Of a stretch of DNA of 38,080 bases, positions 24,370-31,827 are shown in pieces; within the stretch, counting starts at the first letter, position 1, and every line of letters starts with the position of its first letter. The position numbers were made by a program, and so were the translations under genes. The notes beneath the pieces were generated by a model, which had not been told where the DNA came from, searched no databases, and worked only from the letters and a program-made list of their open reading frames with translations. Source of the stretch: Ornithinicoccus halotolerans (GTDB lineage Bacteria > Actinomycetota > Actinomycetes > Actinomycetales > Dermatophilaceae); NCBI RefSeq assembly GCF_009602535.1, contig NZ_WIQI01000020.1, positions 1 to 38,080 of the forward strand, read 5' to 3'.

Positions 24370-24407
24370 AACCGGGCGACCCCTGCCGCTCGGCAGGGTG
24401 CCCGGTT
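24370..24407 (-). terminator. Hairpin between ectB and ectD (terminator or attenuator)
   Basis: Read on the minus strand, AACCGGGC-A-CCCTGCC pairs with GGCAGGG-GTC-GCCCGGTT around a GAGC loop, giving 15 base pairs with a small internal bulge. TTCTGCT follows, a weak T-rich tail. It starts 25 bases after the ectB stop, so ectD expression probably depends on read-through or a separate promoter in the remaining 100 bases. Confidence 0.65.
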
Positions 24408-24432
24408 CCCGGCTCGGGTGGGTGGGTGCTGG

Positions 24433-25767
24433 TCAGGAGGCGGCGGCCGCCTTCCGGGAGTCGCCGACCACCGCACGGGTGGCCTGGAGCAGGATCCGCA
24501 CGCCCTCGGCCATCTCCTCCTCGGTGATGGTCAGCGCGGGCATGGCCTTGAGGACCTCGCTCTCGGGGCCGGAGGTCTCCACGAGCAGGCCGCGCTCGAA
24601 CGCTGCGGCGGCCACCTGGCCGGCGGTGTCGGTCTCGGGGAAGGCCACCCCGGAGAGCAGGCCGCGCCCCCGGAGCTGGGCACCCTCGACCGTCGCGGCC
24701 ATCTCGGCGAGGCCCGCTCGCAGCTGCTCGCTGCGGGCCTGCACCTGCCGCTGGAACGTCTCGTCGGCCCAGAACGTGCGCAGCGCCGCGGTGGCGGTGA
24801 CGAACGCCGGGTTGTTGCCGCGGAAGGTCCCGTTGTGCTCGCCCGGCTCCCACAGGTCCAGCTCGGGCTTCATCAGCGTGATGGCCATCGGCAGGCCGTA
24901 GCCGGAGATGGACTTGGACAGGCAGACGATGTCCGGCTCGATGCCGGCGTCCTCGAAGGAGAAGAAGGTGCCGGTCCGCCCGCAGCCGGCCTGCACGTCG
25001 TCGACGATGAGCAGCACGCCGTGCCGGCGGCACAGCTCCTGCAGCTGGCGCAGCCACACGGCGCGGGCGGCCTTGAGGCCACCTTCGCCCTGGACGGTCT
25101 CCACGATGACGGCGGCCGGGGTGGCCAGGCCGGAGCCGCTGTCGCTCCAGACCCGGTCCAGCCACATGAAGTCCGGGGTCTCACCGTCGAGGTAGTCGTC
25201 GTACGGGGCCGGGGTGGCGTGGTACAGCGGGGTGCCGGCGCCGGCACGCTTCATCGAGTTGCCGGTCACGGCCAGCGCGCCCAGCGTCATCCCGTGGAAG
25301 GCGTTGGTGAAGCTCACCACGTCCTGGCGCCCGGTGACCTTGCGGGCGATCTTCAGGGCGGTCTCCACGGCGTTGGTGCCGGTGGGTCCCGGGAACTGGA
25401 TCTTGTAGTCCAGGTTGCGCGGGGCGAGCACGACCTCGTCGAAGGCGTGCAGGAAGTCCCGCTTGGCGGTGGAGTAGGTGTCGAGCGAGTGGACGACGCC
25501 GTCGCGGGCGAGGTAGTCCAGCAGCGCCTGCTTCAGCACCGGGTGGTTGTGCCCGTAGTTGAGGGCACCGGCACCGGAGAAGAAGTCCAGGTAGCGGCGG
25601 CCGTCCTCGGTGTACTGGTGGACGCCGCGGGCGACGTCGAAGACGGCGGGCCAGTTGCGGCAGTAGCTGCGCACGACGGACTCGCGTGCGTCGAAGATCG
25701 CGGTGGCGCCGGTCGGGTCACTGCCCGGAGGCGTGGTGGTGCCGGTGTGCTCGGTCGTGGCGGTCAT
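24433..25767 (-). CDS. ectB: L-2,4-diaminobutyrate transaminase EctB
   Basis: Class III PLP aminotransferase that makes L-2,4-diaminobutyrate from aspartate semialdehyde and glutamate, the first step of ectoine synthesis. It has 444 residues. Seen are FFSGAGALNYGHNHP (62-76), the PLP aspartate region LLIVDDVQAGCGRTG (D256) and the PLP lysine K285 in LSKSISGYGLPMA. The start is ATG 25767, giving an EctB with a 20-residue Thr/Pro-rich N-terminal extension; AAAGGAG lies 13 bases upstream, slightly far. It follows ectA by 77 bases. Confidence 0.95.
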   Translation of the reverse strand: MTATTEHTGTTTPPGSDPTGATAIFDARESVVRSYCRNWPAVFDVARGVHQYTEDGRRYLDFFSGAGALNYGHNHPVLKQALLDYLARDGVVHSLDTYSTAKRDFLHAFDEVVLAPRNLDYKIQFPGPTGTNAVETALKIARKVTGRQDVVSFTNAFHGMTLGALAVTGNSMKRAGAGTPLYHATPAPYDDYLDGETPDFMWLDRVWSDSGSGLATPAAVIVETVQGEGGLKAARAVWLRQLQELCRRHGVLLIVDDVQAGCGRTGTFFSFEDAGIEPDIVCLSKSISGYGLPMAITLMKPELDLWEPGEHNGTFRGNNPAFVTATAALRTFWADETFQRQVQARSEQLRAGLAEMAATVEGAQLRGRGLLSGVAFPETDTAGQVAAAAFERGLLVETSGPESEVLKAMPALTITEEEMAEGVRILLQATRAVVGDSRKAAAAS

Positions 25768-25844
25768 TCGGTGAGTCAGCTCCTTTGGCTGGTGATCGGT
25801 GGTCGGTCGCGGCCCCCGTCCCCCCGCAGGTGCCGCCCGGGGGG

Positions 25845-26363
25845 TCAGTCGAGGCGCCCGATCCGGTAGAGGCGCTCCGGGTCGTGGTTGTCCGGGAAGT
25901 GGTCGGTCGTGAACAGCTCCGACCGGGTGACCTCGGCGTCCCTGCCGTCGGCGAACTTGGTGAACAGCCCGATCGAGGCGGCGTTGTCGTCGGTGATCGT
26001 GGTCTCCAGCCAGCGCACGTCGGGGATCCGGTCGACGAGCTCCTCCAGCATGCTGCGGGCGATGCCTCGCCCGCGGTGGTCGTCGTCGACGGCGACCTGC
26101 CACACCATCAGCGTGTCGGGCGTCTCCGGCCGGGTGTAGCCGGTCACGAACCCGCCGGGGCGGCCGTCGACCTCGGCCAGGATCGAGGTACTCGCGAAGT
26201 CGCGGCACCACAGCAGGTAGGAGTAGGAGGCGTTGACGTCCAGCGTCTCGGAGTCCCGCGCGATGCGCCAGAGCTCACCGCCGTCGTCCACGGTCGGCTC
26301 CCGGAACGTGACCGGAGAGGAGTGGGTCGCTGGGCCAGTGGGGGTCAGGAGTGCGCTGCTCAC
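25845..26363 (-). CDS. ectA: L-2,4-diaminobutyrate N-gamma-acetyltransferase EctA
   Basis: GNAT enzyme acetylating diaminobutyrate, the second step of ectoine synthesis; 172 residues with this start. EctA-specific sequence is clear: VTFREPTVDDGGELWRI, LDVNASYSYLLWCRDF, VDDDHRGRGIARSMLEELV and TTITDDNAASIGLFTKFA. GTG 26363 is preferred because a good -10 element ends nine bases before it, giving a leaderless or very short leader. The longer TTG start at 26399 falls inside the -35 element and is rejected. It is the first gene of the ect cluster. Confidence 0.92.
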   Translation of the reverse strand: MSSALLTPTGPATHSSPVTFREPTVDDGGELWRIARDSETLDVNASYSYLLWCRDFASTSILAEVDGRPGGFVTGYTRPETPDTLMVWQVAVDDDHRGRGIARSMLEELVDRIPDVRWLETTITDDNAASIGLFTKFADGRDAEVTRSELFTTDHFPDNHDPERLYRIGRLD

Positions 26364-26371
26364 GTCTCTCG

Positions 26372-26399
26372 ACGTTAACGAACCAGGCTCACAACTCAA
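26372..26399 (-). promoter_or_regulatory. Promoter of ectA
   Basis: On the minus strand, TTGAGT (26399-26394) is followed after 16 bases by TAACGT (26377-26372), a good -35/-10 pair for a housekeeping-type actinobacterial sigma factor. Transcription would begin at or within a few bases of the GTG at 26363. Confidence 0.55.
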
Positions 26400-26496
26400 G
26401 CCCGATCGGCCCTATTCCGCCTGTCTGCCGGTGCTGCGGCCCGGGCGCGTCCCGCTGTCTGCGGTGGTCAGTCCGGCGATTCGCGCCTGGCCCCGA

Positions 26497-26510
26497 GCGA
26501 ACAAATTCGC
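26497..26510. promoter_or_regulatory. Palindrome upstream of ectA
   Basis: GCGAA-CAAA-TTCGC is a perfect five-base inverted repeat with an AT-rich centre, two bases from the CRP-like site and about 135 bases before ectA. It is a candidate binding site for a dimeric regulator, type unknown. Confidence 0.4.
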
Positions 26511-26512
26511 CG

Positions 26513-26528
26513 TGTGAGCATTGTCACA
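26513..26528. promoter_or_regulatory. CRP/GlxR-type binding site upstream of ectA
   Basis: TGTGAGCATTGTCACA is an exact match to the TGTGA-N6-TCACA consensus of the CRP/FNR family (CRP, GlxR, Cmr in actinobacteria). It lies 150 bases upstream of ectA and 89 bases after the end of the phosphofructokinase gene, so ectA is the likely target. The distance from the -35 element is about 115 bases, which is far for simple activation. Confidence 0.6.
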
Positions 26529-26616
26529 TTCCAGCCCGATCGTGCCTGCTCGTCGGCTTGCGGCGGCTCCAGGAGGCGTCGACACGGGGCCGCGACGGGG
26601 TCCGGGCGGCGCAAAA

Positions 26617-27660
26617 TCAACCGAACAGGATGGCGGCCTCGTCGTACCGGGTCCGGGGCACCGACTTCAGCTCGCTGGTGGCGTCCCGCAGCGCCACGGT
26701 GTCGATCTCGATGCCCTTGAGGGCGACCATGGTTCCCCACGCGGCCTGGGTGACGACGTCGACGGCGGCGGCACCGAACCGCGTCGCCAGCACCCGGTCG
26801 TAGGCCGTCGGCACCCCGCCGCGCTGCAGGTGCCCCAGGGTGGCGCAGCGGGTCTCGATCCCGGTCGCCTGCTCGATCATCGGCGTCAGCGCCTCGCCGA
26901 TGCCGCCGAGGCGGGGCCGGCCCAGGTGGTCCACGCCCCGCGGGTTGACGATGCCGCTGCCGCCGCCGGTGCTGTCCCGGTCGAGGGAGAAGCCCTCGGC
27001 GACCACGACCACCGGGGCGCGGCCGCGGGCCTGGGCGGACCGGACCCACTCGACGATGCGCTCGAAGCTGATGGGGATCTCCGGGATCAGCACGGCGTGC
27101 GCCCCGGAGGCCAGGCCCGCGTGCAGCGCGATCCAGCCGACGTGACGACCCATCACCTCGACCACCATGCAGCGGTGGTGGGACTCCGCGGTCGTGCGCA
27201 GCCGGTCGATGGACTCGGTGGCGATCGCGACGGCGGTGTCGAACCCGAAGGTGTAGTCGGTCGCAGACAGGTCGTTGTCGATGGTCTTGGGCACCCCGAC
27301 GATGTTGACGCCCTCCTCGTGCAGCATCCGGGCCACGGTGAGGGTGCCCTCGCCGCCGATCGCGATCACGGCGTCCATGCCGTGCTTGGCCATGACCTCC
27401 TTGACCCGGTCGGCGCCGCCGGCGCCTTCCTCGAACGGGCTGGTCCGCGAGGTCCCGAGGATGGTCCCGCCCTGCCGGGACAGGCCGCGCACCTGCTTGC
27501 GGGGCAGCTTGTGCACCTTGTCGGCGACCAGCCCCCGGAAGCCGTCCTTGACGCCCAGGAAGGAGTGGCCGTAGATGTGGTCGCCCTTGATCACCGCGCC
27601 GCGGATGACGGCGTTGAGGCCGGGGCAGTCACCGCCGCTGGTCAGGATGCCGATCTTCAC
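26617..27660 (-). CDS. 6-phosphofructokinase (PfkA family)
   Basis: A 347-residue phosphofructokinase that phosphorylates fructose 6-phosphate in glycolysis. The N-terminal GILTSGGDCPGLNAVIRG motif is at residues 4-21, and the substrate-binding motif PKTIDNDLSATDYTFGFDTA begins at 124. At the two positions that separate donors, it has Gly105 (in GGEGT, typical of ATP enzymes) and Lys125 (in PKTIDND, typical of pyrophosphate enzymes). This mixed type is known in actinobacterial group III enzymes, some of which use ATP; the donor here is therefore not certain. Confidence 0.92.
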   Translation of the reverse strand: MKIGILTSGGDCPGLNAVIRGAVIKGDHIYGHSFLGVKDGFRGLVADKVHKLPRKQVRGLSRQGGTILGTSRTSPFEEGAGGADRVKEVMAKHGMDAVIAIGGEGTLTVARMLHEEGVNIVGVPKTIDNDLSATDYTFGFDTAVAIATESIDRLRTTAESHHRCMVVEVMGRHVGWIALHAGLASGAHAVLIPEIPISFERIVEWVRSAQARGRAPVVVVAEGFSLDRDSTGGGSGIVNPRGVDHLGRPRLGGIGEALTPMIEQATGIETRCATLGHLQRGGVPTAYDRVLATRFGAAAVDVVTQAAWGTMVALKGIEIDTVALRDATSELKSVPRTRYDEAAILFG

Positions 27661-27703
27661 AGGGACAGTGTGTCGGCCGCTGAGCCACCACCGGAAATCC
27701 GGG

Positions 27704-28375
27704 TCAGCCGAGCAGCCCCAGCACCGGCGGCAGCAGCAGCGCCATCCCGACCGTCCAGGTCACGTGGGTGAGGGCCGGGGCCAGCACCCCCCCGCTGACG
27801 CGGCGCTGGACACCGGTCAGGACCGCGAGCACGAAGGCGGCCAGGATGAGCATCGGCTGCCCGGTCGCGGCCGTGGCCAGCGTGTAGACCACGGTCGTCG
27901 CCGCCACCGGACGCCACCGGCCCAGCGCGTCGTACAGCGCCCCGCGGAACATCAGCTCCTCGCCGACGCCGCCGATGACCAGCACGGGCACCAGCAGCCA
28001 CCACGGCTGGCTGGCGCGCCGGTCCACGACGACCTCGAGGGAGTCGCCGGCCACCGGCAGGTGGGCCAGGAGCACCGCCCCGGCCAGGGTGAGCGCGACC
28101 GCGACGACGCCCACGACCAGTGGCGCCAGCAGTGGGGGCCCGCCCGGCCCGGGCTCCCCCGGCCGCCGCAGCCGGCCCACCGGGACCGGCCCGGACAGCA
28201 ACCCGCCGACGCCCCACACGCACGTGGCCAGCAGCGCCAGAAGCAGCCAGGTCTCGTCCCCGACCGGCTGCCGCAGTGCCACGGCCAGCAGCAGCGTGCC
28301 CGCCGCGAGGGTGGTCGGCAGCACCACCCGGGACGGCATGCGGACACCGGGCGGCTGCCCTGGGGAGGCCGACAT
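27704..28375 (-). CDS. CPBP-family intramembrane protease-like protein
   Basis: A 223-residue membrane protein with about six hydrophobic segments. The CPBP (Abi/Rce1-like) motif EExxxR is present as GEELMFRGALYD (E139, E140, R144), and the third motif has His204 (LTHVTW). The second motif normally carries a histidine after a Phe; here the matching helix (VVYTLATAATG) has none, and the usual Asn four residues after His204 is Thr. Catalytic activity is therefore doubtful. The ATG start is 28375. It lies 43 bases upstream of the phosphofructokinase gene on the same strand, but no functional link is apparent. Confidence 0.8.
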   Translation of the reverse strand: MSASPGQPPGVRMPSRVVLPTTLAAGTLLLAVALRQPVGDETWLLLALLATCVWGVGGLLSGPVPVGRLRRPGEPGPGGPPLLAPLVVGVVAVALTLAGAVLLAHLPVAGDSLEVVVDRRASQPWWLLVPVLVIGGVGEELMFRGALYDALGRWRPVAATTVVYTLATAATGQPMLILAAFVLAVLTGVQRRVSGGVLAPALTHVTWTVGMALLLPPVLGLLG

Positions 28376-28417
28376 GGTCTCGCACCCTACTGGCCCGCCG
28401 GAACGGCTCCGGGGTCG

Positions 28418-28433
28418 CGGTCCCGCCGGACCG
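28418..28433 (-). terminator. Short hairpin after the DUF1905 gene
   Basis: CGGTCC-CGCC-GGACCG (plus-strand reading) forms a six-base-pair stem 16 bases after the DUF1905 stop. There is no T-run. It is a weak candidate terminator between this gene and the CPBP gene. Confidence 0.3.
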
Positions 28434-28449
28434 GGCCGGCCTGGGCGGC

Positions 28450-28719
28450 TCAGCCTTGGATGCGCTCCTGCAGGTGGACCCTGATGGTGTCCCCGGCCTC
28501 CTTGCCGATGGCCCGCCGCACGTCGGCCTTCACCGGCAGCTTGTGGGTGCCGTCGCCCATCGCCATGAACGAGCTGCGGAACGGGTACCCGTCCATGGTG
28601 CCCCTGACCTTCACCCGGCCCCGGGTCCCGAGGACCCGCACCGACTCGGGCCAGACGACGTAGGTCCAGCCGCCTTTCGCCGGGCTCTTCTCCAGCCGTG
28701 CCGTGAACCGCGCGTCCAT
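28450..28719 (-). CDS. DUF1905 domain protein
   Basis: An 89-residue protein of the DUF1905 family, a small beta-rich fold of unknown function. It shows the pattern FTARLEKSPAKGGWTYVVWP, then GRVKVRGTMDGYPFRSSFMAMGDGTHKLPVKADVRRAIG and a C-terminal GDTIRVHL. The start ATG 28719 is supported by GAGGAG five bases upstream; the open frame continues upstream but that part has no family similarity. It stands alone between two hairpin-bounded or unrelated genes on the same strand. Confidence 0.85.
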   Translation of the reverse strand: MDARFTARLEKSPAKGGWTYVVWPESVRVLGTRGRVKVRGTMDGYPFRSSFMAMGDGTHKLPVKADVRRAIGKEAGDTIRVHLQERIQG

Positions 28720-28789
28720 GGGTTCTCCTCGTGCGTCTGTCGTCCCCCGGTATCGACCTCCGCGGGGCGGGATTCTCATCGCCAGCCCC

Positions 28790-29776
28790 TCAGCCTCGGC
28801 CGCCGAGCGCCTGCTCGGTGGCGGTGACCTCGTCCTGTGCCGCGGCGTGCTGGGCACGCAGGTCCTGCTGCTCGCGCTCGAGCCCGGCCAGCTCGGTCGC
28901 GGCCTCGTCCCGCTCGGCCACGGTCTGCTCCAGCCGCTGCTGCGCTGCCGCCAGCGCCGCCTCGGCGTCGGTCACCTGCTGCTCCCGCTCGGCCAACCGC
29001 TCCCGGGCCTGCTCGGTCCGCCCGTCGAGGACCGCCACCTGCTCGTGCAGCTCCTCGGCGGTGCGCCGCAACCGGGTCAGCACCCGGGCCAGCGGGCTGT
29101 CCTCCTCCGGGGCGGACTCCGGCTCCGGCTCCGGCTCCGACTCGGGCTGTGGCTCGGGCTCGGGCTGTGGCTCGGGCTCCGGCCCGGCCTCGGGCTCCTC
29201 GCCGGCGCCACCGTCCAGCCGCCGCAGCACCGTGCCGGTGCCGGTGCGCACCACCGCGTCGGAGATGTCCACCTCCCCGAACCCGGAGTAGCTCAGCGCC
29301 CGGGTGAGGGTGCCCGACCAGGCGGCCTCCTCGGCGCTGGCGTCGGCCAGCGCCGCCACCCCGGTCTCGCGCACCTCGTCAGCGGTCGCCCCGGTCACCG
29401 GCTGGCCGGATTCCTGGGCCACCTCACCGGCGGCGTCGCGCAGCCGCGTCAGCGCCTCGTCCCGCTCACCGCGCAGGTTCGCCAGTCCCTGGGCGTCCAG
29501 GGAGGCCTGCGCGTGCCGCATCCGGGCGCCGACGTCGCGCATCCGCGCCACGGTCTCCGGGTGCCGGCGCGCCACCTGGTTGACCAGCCAGGCAGCGACG
29601 GTGGGCTTGCGCATCGCCTGCAGCTGCCGCGCCCGCTCCCGGTCCTTCTCGCTGCGGGCCTGCTTGACCAGCCGGGTGCGGGTCGGGACGAAGTCGGCCA
29701 GCGGCGCTGCGTAGAGCTCGTCGGCAGCGCGGGCCAGGTCCCGCGCGCCGGCCTGCTCCGCACGCTCGACCGCCAC
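28790..29776 (-). CDS. Coiled-coil protein with Pro-Glu linker, unknown function
   Basis: A hypothetical protein of 328 residues. The N-terminal part (to about residue 190) is helical and charged, with KQARSEKDRERARQLQAMRKPTVAAWLVNQVARRHP, a pattern seen in uncharacterised actinobacterial proteins. A Pro-Glu-Gln linker rich in EPEPQP repeats follows (about 195-220), then a long heptad-like coiled coil of Glu, Ala, Gln and Arg (about 230-325). No signal peptide or membrane segment is visible. The start is GTG 29776 or GTG 29803; neither has a ribosome binding site. It is divergent from the DUF6328 gene. It may be structural or DNA-associated, but there is no evidence for a specific role. Confidence 0.7.
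   Translation of the reverse strand: MAVERAEQAGARDLARAADELYAAPLADFVPTRTRLVKQARSEKDRERARQLQAMRKPTVAAWLVNQVARRHPETVARMRDVGARMRHAQASLDAQGLANLRGERDEALTRLRDAAGEVAQESGQPVTGATADEVRETGVAALADASAEEAAWSGTLTRALSYSGFGEVDISDAVVRTGTGTVLRRLDGGAGEEPEAGPEPEPQPEPEPQPESEPEPEPESAPEEDSPLARVLTRLRRTAEELHEQVAVLDGRTEQARERLAEREQQVTDAEAALAAAQQRLEQTVAERDEAATELAGLEREQQDLRAQHAAAQDEVTATEQALGGRG
29112..29195. repeat. Short tandem repeat encoding the Pro-Glu linker
   Basis: Imperfect head-to-tail copies of GGCTCC, GGCTCG and GGCTGT encode the EP/QP/ES repeats of the coiled-coil protein. This type of hexamer repeat can change length by slippage, always in frame. Confidence 0.6.
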
Positions 29777-29832
29777 GGGGCCATGCTGGCACGGCTCGAC
29801 CACGCCGGTACGGCGACGGCAGGATGGGGGCC

Positions 29833-30321
29833 ATGAGCTCAGCAGCCACCCCGCGGCCCCACGAGGGGGAGACCGAGGACCAGCGGCTGGACCGCAACTG
29901 GGGCGAGCTGCTGCAGGAGCTGCGCGTCGCCCAGACCGGTGTGCAGATCCTCACCGGCTTCCTGCTGACGCTTCCGTTCGCCGCGCGGTTCACCGAGCTC
30001 AGTACCTACCAGCACTACGTCTACCTCGCCGTGCTCGCCGGCTCGGTCCTGTCCACCGGCCTGCTGGTCGCGCCGGTCGTCTACCACCGGCTGCTGTTCC
30101 GCCACGGGCTGCGGACGTGGATCGTGGCCCAGGCCCACCGCAGCACCACCGCCGGCCTGGCGGCACTCGGGCTGACCATCGTCGGGGTGGCCTTCTTCGT
30201 CTTCGACGTCGTCCTCAACCTCACCGCGGCCTCGATCGCGGCCGGGCTGACGTTGCTGTTCTACCTCCTGGTGTGGGGCCTCGGCCCCGCCCGGCTGCGT
30301 TCGGCGGCCCGTGCCCGCTGA
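29833..30321 (+). CDS. DUF6328 membrane protein
   Basis: A 162-residue protein of the DUF6328 family. The cytoplasmic N-terminus (TEDQRLDRNWGELLQELRVAQTGVQILTGFLLTLPF) leads into the first of about four helices. The conserved RVAQTGVQILTGFLL motif is characteristic. The function is unknown. Starts are ATG 29833 or ATG 29824; the first is favoured by the G-rich stretch just upstream. Its 3' end overlaps the sensor kinase gene by 11 bases, so the two are co-translated and the membrane protein may assist or modulate the kinase. Confidence 0.83.
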   Translation: MSSAATPRPHEGETEDQRLDRNWGELLQELRVAQTGVQILTGFLLTLPFAARFTELSTYQHYVYLAVLAGSVLSTGLLVAPVVYHRLLFRHGLRTWIVAQAHRSTTAGLAALGLTIVGVAFFVFDVVLNLTAASIAAGLTLLFYLLVWGLGPARLRSAARAR

Positions 30322-31807
30322 GCCGGCGGCGCCGCCCCGTCCGGGCCGGGGCTGGTCGGTCCGGTCGCGGGTGCTGGCGCTGGTGCTGGCCTTCATCGTG
30401 CTGGGGCTCGCCGTGGCCGGCGCGGTGACGTTCACCGTCCAGTTCGCGGCGGTGGAGGACCGGATCGAGGCCGACCTGCGCCAGGAGATCGAGGAGCTGG
30501 AGCAGCTGGCGCTGTCCGGCCCGGACGGCGACGGGGAGCCCTACCAGGACCTGGACGAGCTGTTCGTCGCCTACCTGCAGACCTCGGTGCCCAACGAGCA
30601 CGAGTCGATGGTGACGCTGGTCGACGACGAGGTCGACTACGTGCCGGGCGGCGCCCGGCCGTTCCAGCTGGAACGGCCCGAGGTGCTCCAGGTGGTCCGC
30701 GCCGTCCGGGTCGAGGCGGCCACCACCTACGCCCGGATGGCCCTGGACGGGCACGACCTGCGGCTGACGGTCGCGTCGGTCTCCCTCGCCGGGGACGACC
30801 GGTCCGGCACCCTCGTCGTCGGTGTCGACGCGGCCCCCGTCCGCGACCAGGTCGAGGGATCGATCCGCACCTACCTGCTGGTCGCCGCCGTCACCTTGGT
30901 GGTCACCGCCACCGTCGCCCACGTCGTCACCGGCCGGTTGCTGCGGCCGCTCACCGACCTGGGGCAGGCGACCGCCGCCATCGACCCGGACGACCTCACC
31001 CACCGGGTGCCGGTGAGCGAGACCGACACCGACGTCGCCCGGCTGGCGGCCGCGTTCAACCGCATGCTGGACCGGCTCGAGGCCGGGTTCGTCGAGCAGC
31101 GGCAGTTCCTCGACGACGCCGCACACGAGCTGCGCACCCCGCTGACGATCATCCGCGGCAACCTGGAGCTGCTGGAGGCCGGCGATCCCGAGGACGTCGC
31201 GCAGACGCGGGCGCTGGTGCTGGAGGAGATGGACCGGATGCAGCGCCTGGTCGACGACCTGCTGCTGCTGGCGAAGTCGCAGCGACCGGACTTCGTGCGG
31301 CCGGCCGAGCTGGACGTGGCCACCCTCACCGACGAGCTGCTCGACCGGGTCCGGCTGCTCGGGGACCGGGAGTGGCGGGTCGCGGCCCGCGCCGACGGCG
31401 CCGGTGCCGCCGGCCCCACGGTCCGCGCCGACCGGCAGCGGCTGCAGCAGGCGGTGGTGCAGCTGGCCGCCAACGCGGTGAAGTTCAGCGACCCGGGAAC
31501 CCCGGTCACGCTGGCCACCGCGTGGTCACCGCCCGATGCCCAGGTACGCGCGCAGCTGGCGGAGCCGGCGAGCCGCTACCTGGTCGTCTCGGTGGAGGAC
31601 CAGGGGGTGGGTCTGGAGCCGGACCAGGTGGACCGAGTCTTCGAGCGGTTCTCCCGGCTGGAGCAGGCACGACCGGTCGAGGGGTCGGGGCTGGGGCTGT
31701 CCATCGTGCTGGCGATCGCCCGGGCCCACGGCGGCACCGTCACCGTCGACTCGGTGCCGGGGGTGGGGAGCACGTTCCGGCTGTGGCTGCCCGCGCCGGG
31801 CGGCTGA
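30311..31807 (+). CDS. Sensor histidine kinase
   Basis: A 498-residue membrane kinase. TM1 is at about residues 21-42, an extracytoplasmic sensor domain of about 145 residues follows, then TM2 (187-208) and a HAMP linker (209-262). The HisKA box DDAAHELRTPLTIIRG has phospho-acceptor His272. The ATPase domain has the N-box LAANAVKFSD (near 384), the G1 box EDQGVGLEPDQ, and the F/G2 boxes FERFSRLE...GSGLGLSIV. All catalytic motifs are intact. The GTG start overlaps the DUF6328 gene. It pairs with the regulator that begins 20 bases after its stop. The signal is unknown; the sensor domain is acidic. Confidence 0.93.
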   Translation: MPAEPAAPPRPGRGWSVRSRVLALVLAFIVLGLAVAGAVTFTVQFAAVEDRIEADLRQEIEELEQLALSGPDGDGEPYQDLDELFVAYLQTSVPNEHESMVTLVDDEVDYVPGGARPFQLERPEVLQVVRAVRVEAATTYARMALDGHDLRLTVASVSLAGDDRSGTLVVGVDAAPVRDQVEGSIRTYLLVAAVTLVVTATVAHVVTGRLLRPLTDLGQATAAIDPDDLTHRVPVSETDTDVARLAAAFNRMLDRLEAGFVEQRQFLDDAAHELRTPLTIIRGNLELLEAGDPEDVAQTRALVLEEMDRMQRLVDDLLLLAKSQRPDFVRPAELDVATLTDELLDRVRLLGDREWRVAARADGAGAAGPTVRADRQRLQQAVVQLAANAVKFSDPGTPVTLATAWSPPDAQVRAQLAEPASRYLVVSVEDQGVGLEPDQVDRVFERFSRLEQARPVEGSGLGLSIVLAIARAHGGTVTVDSVPGVGSTFRLWLPAPGG

Positions 31808-31827
31808 CCTCGTGTGATGCTGTGGCC

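Noticed and set aside
24270-24432. Possible ectC remnant between ectB and ectD
   Set aside because: I compared the minus-strand frames with the EctC pattern (cupin-like, with HDENG near the end) and saw no resemblance; the stretch is mostly a hairpin.
26364-26399. Longer EctA start at TTG 26399
   Set aside because: TTG would be part of the -35 element, and the extra residues have no similarity to EctA; GTG 26363 fits the promoter better.
29112-29195. CRISPR-like or mobile-element repeat
   Set aside because: The repeats are contiguous six-base units with no spacers and encode an in-frame Pro-Glu linker.
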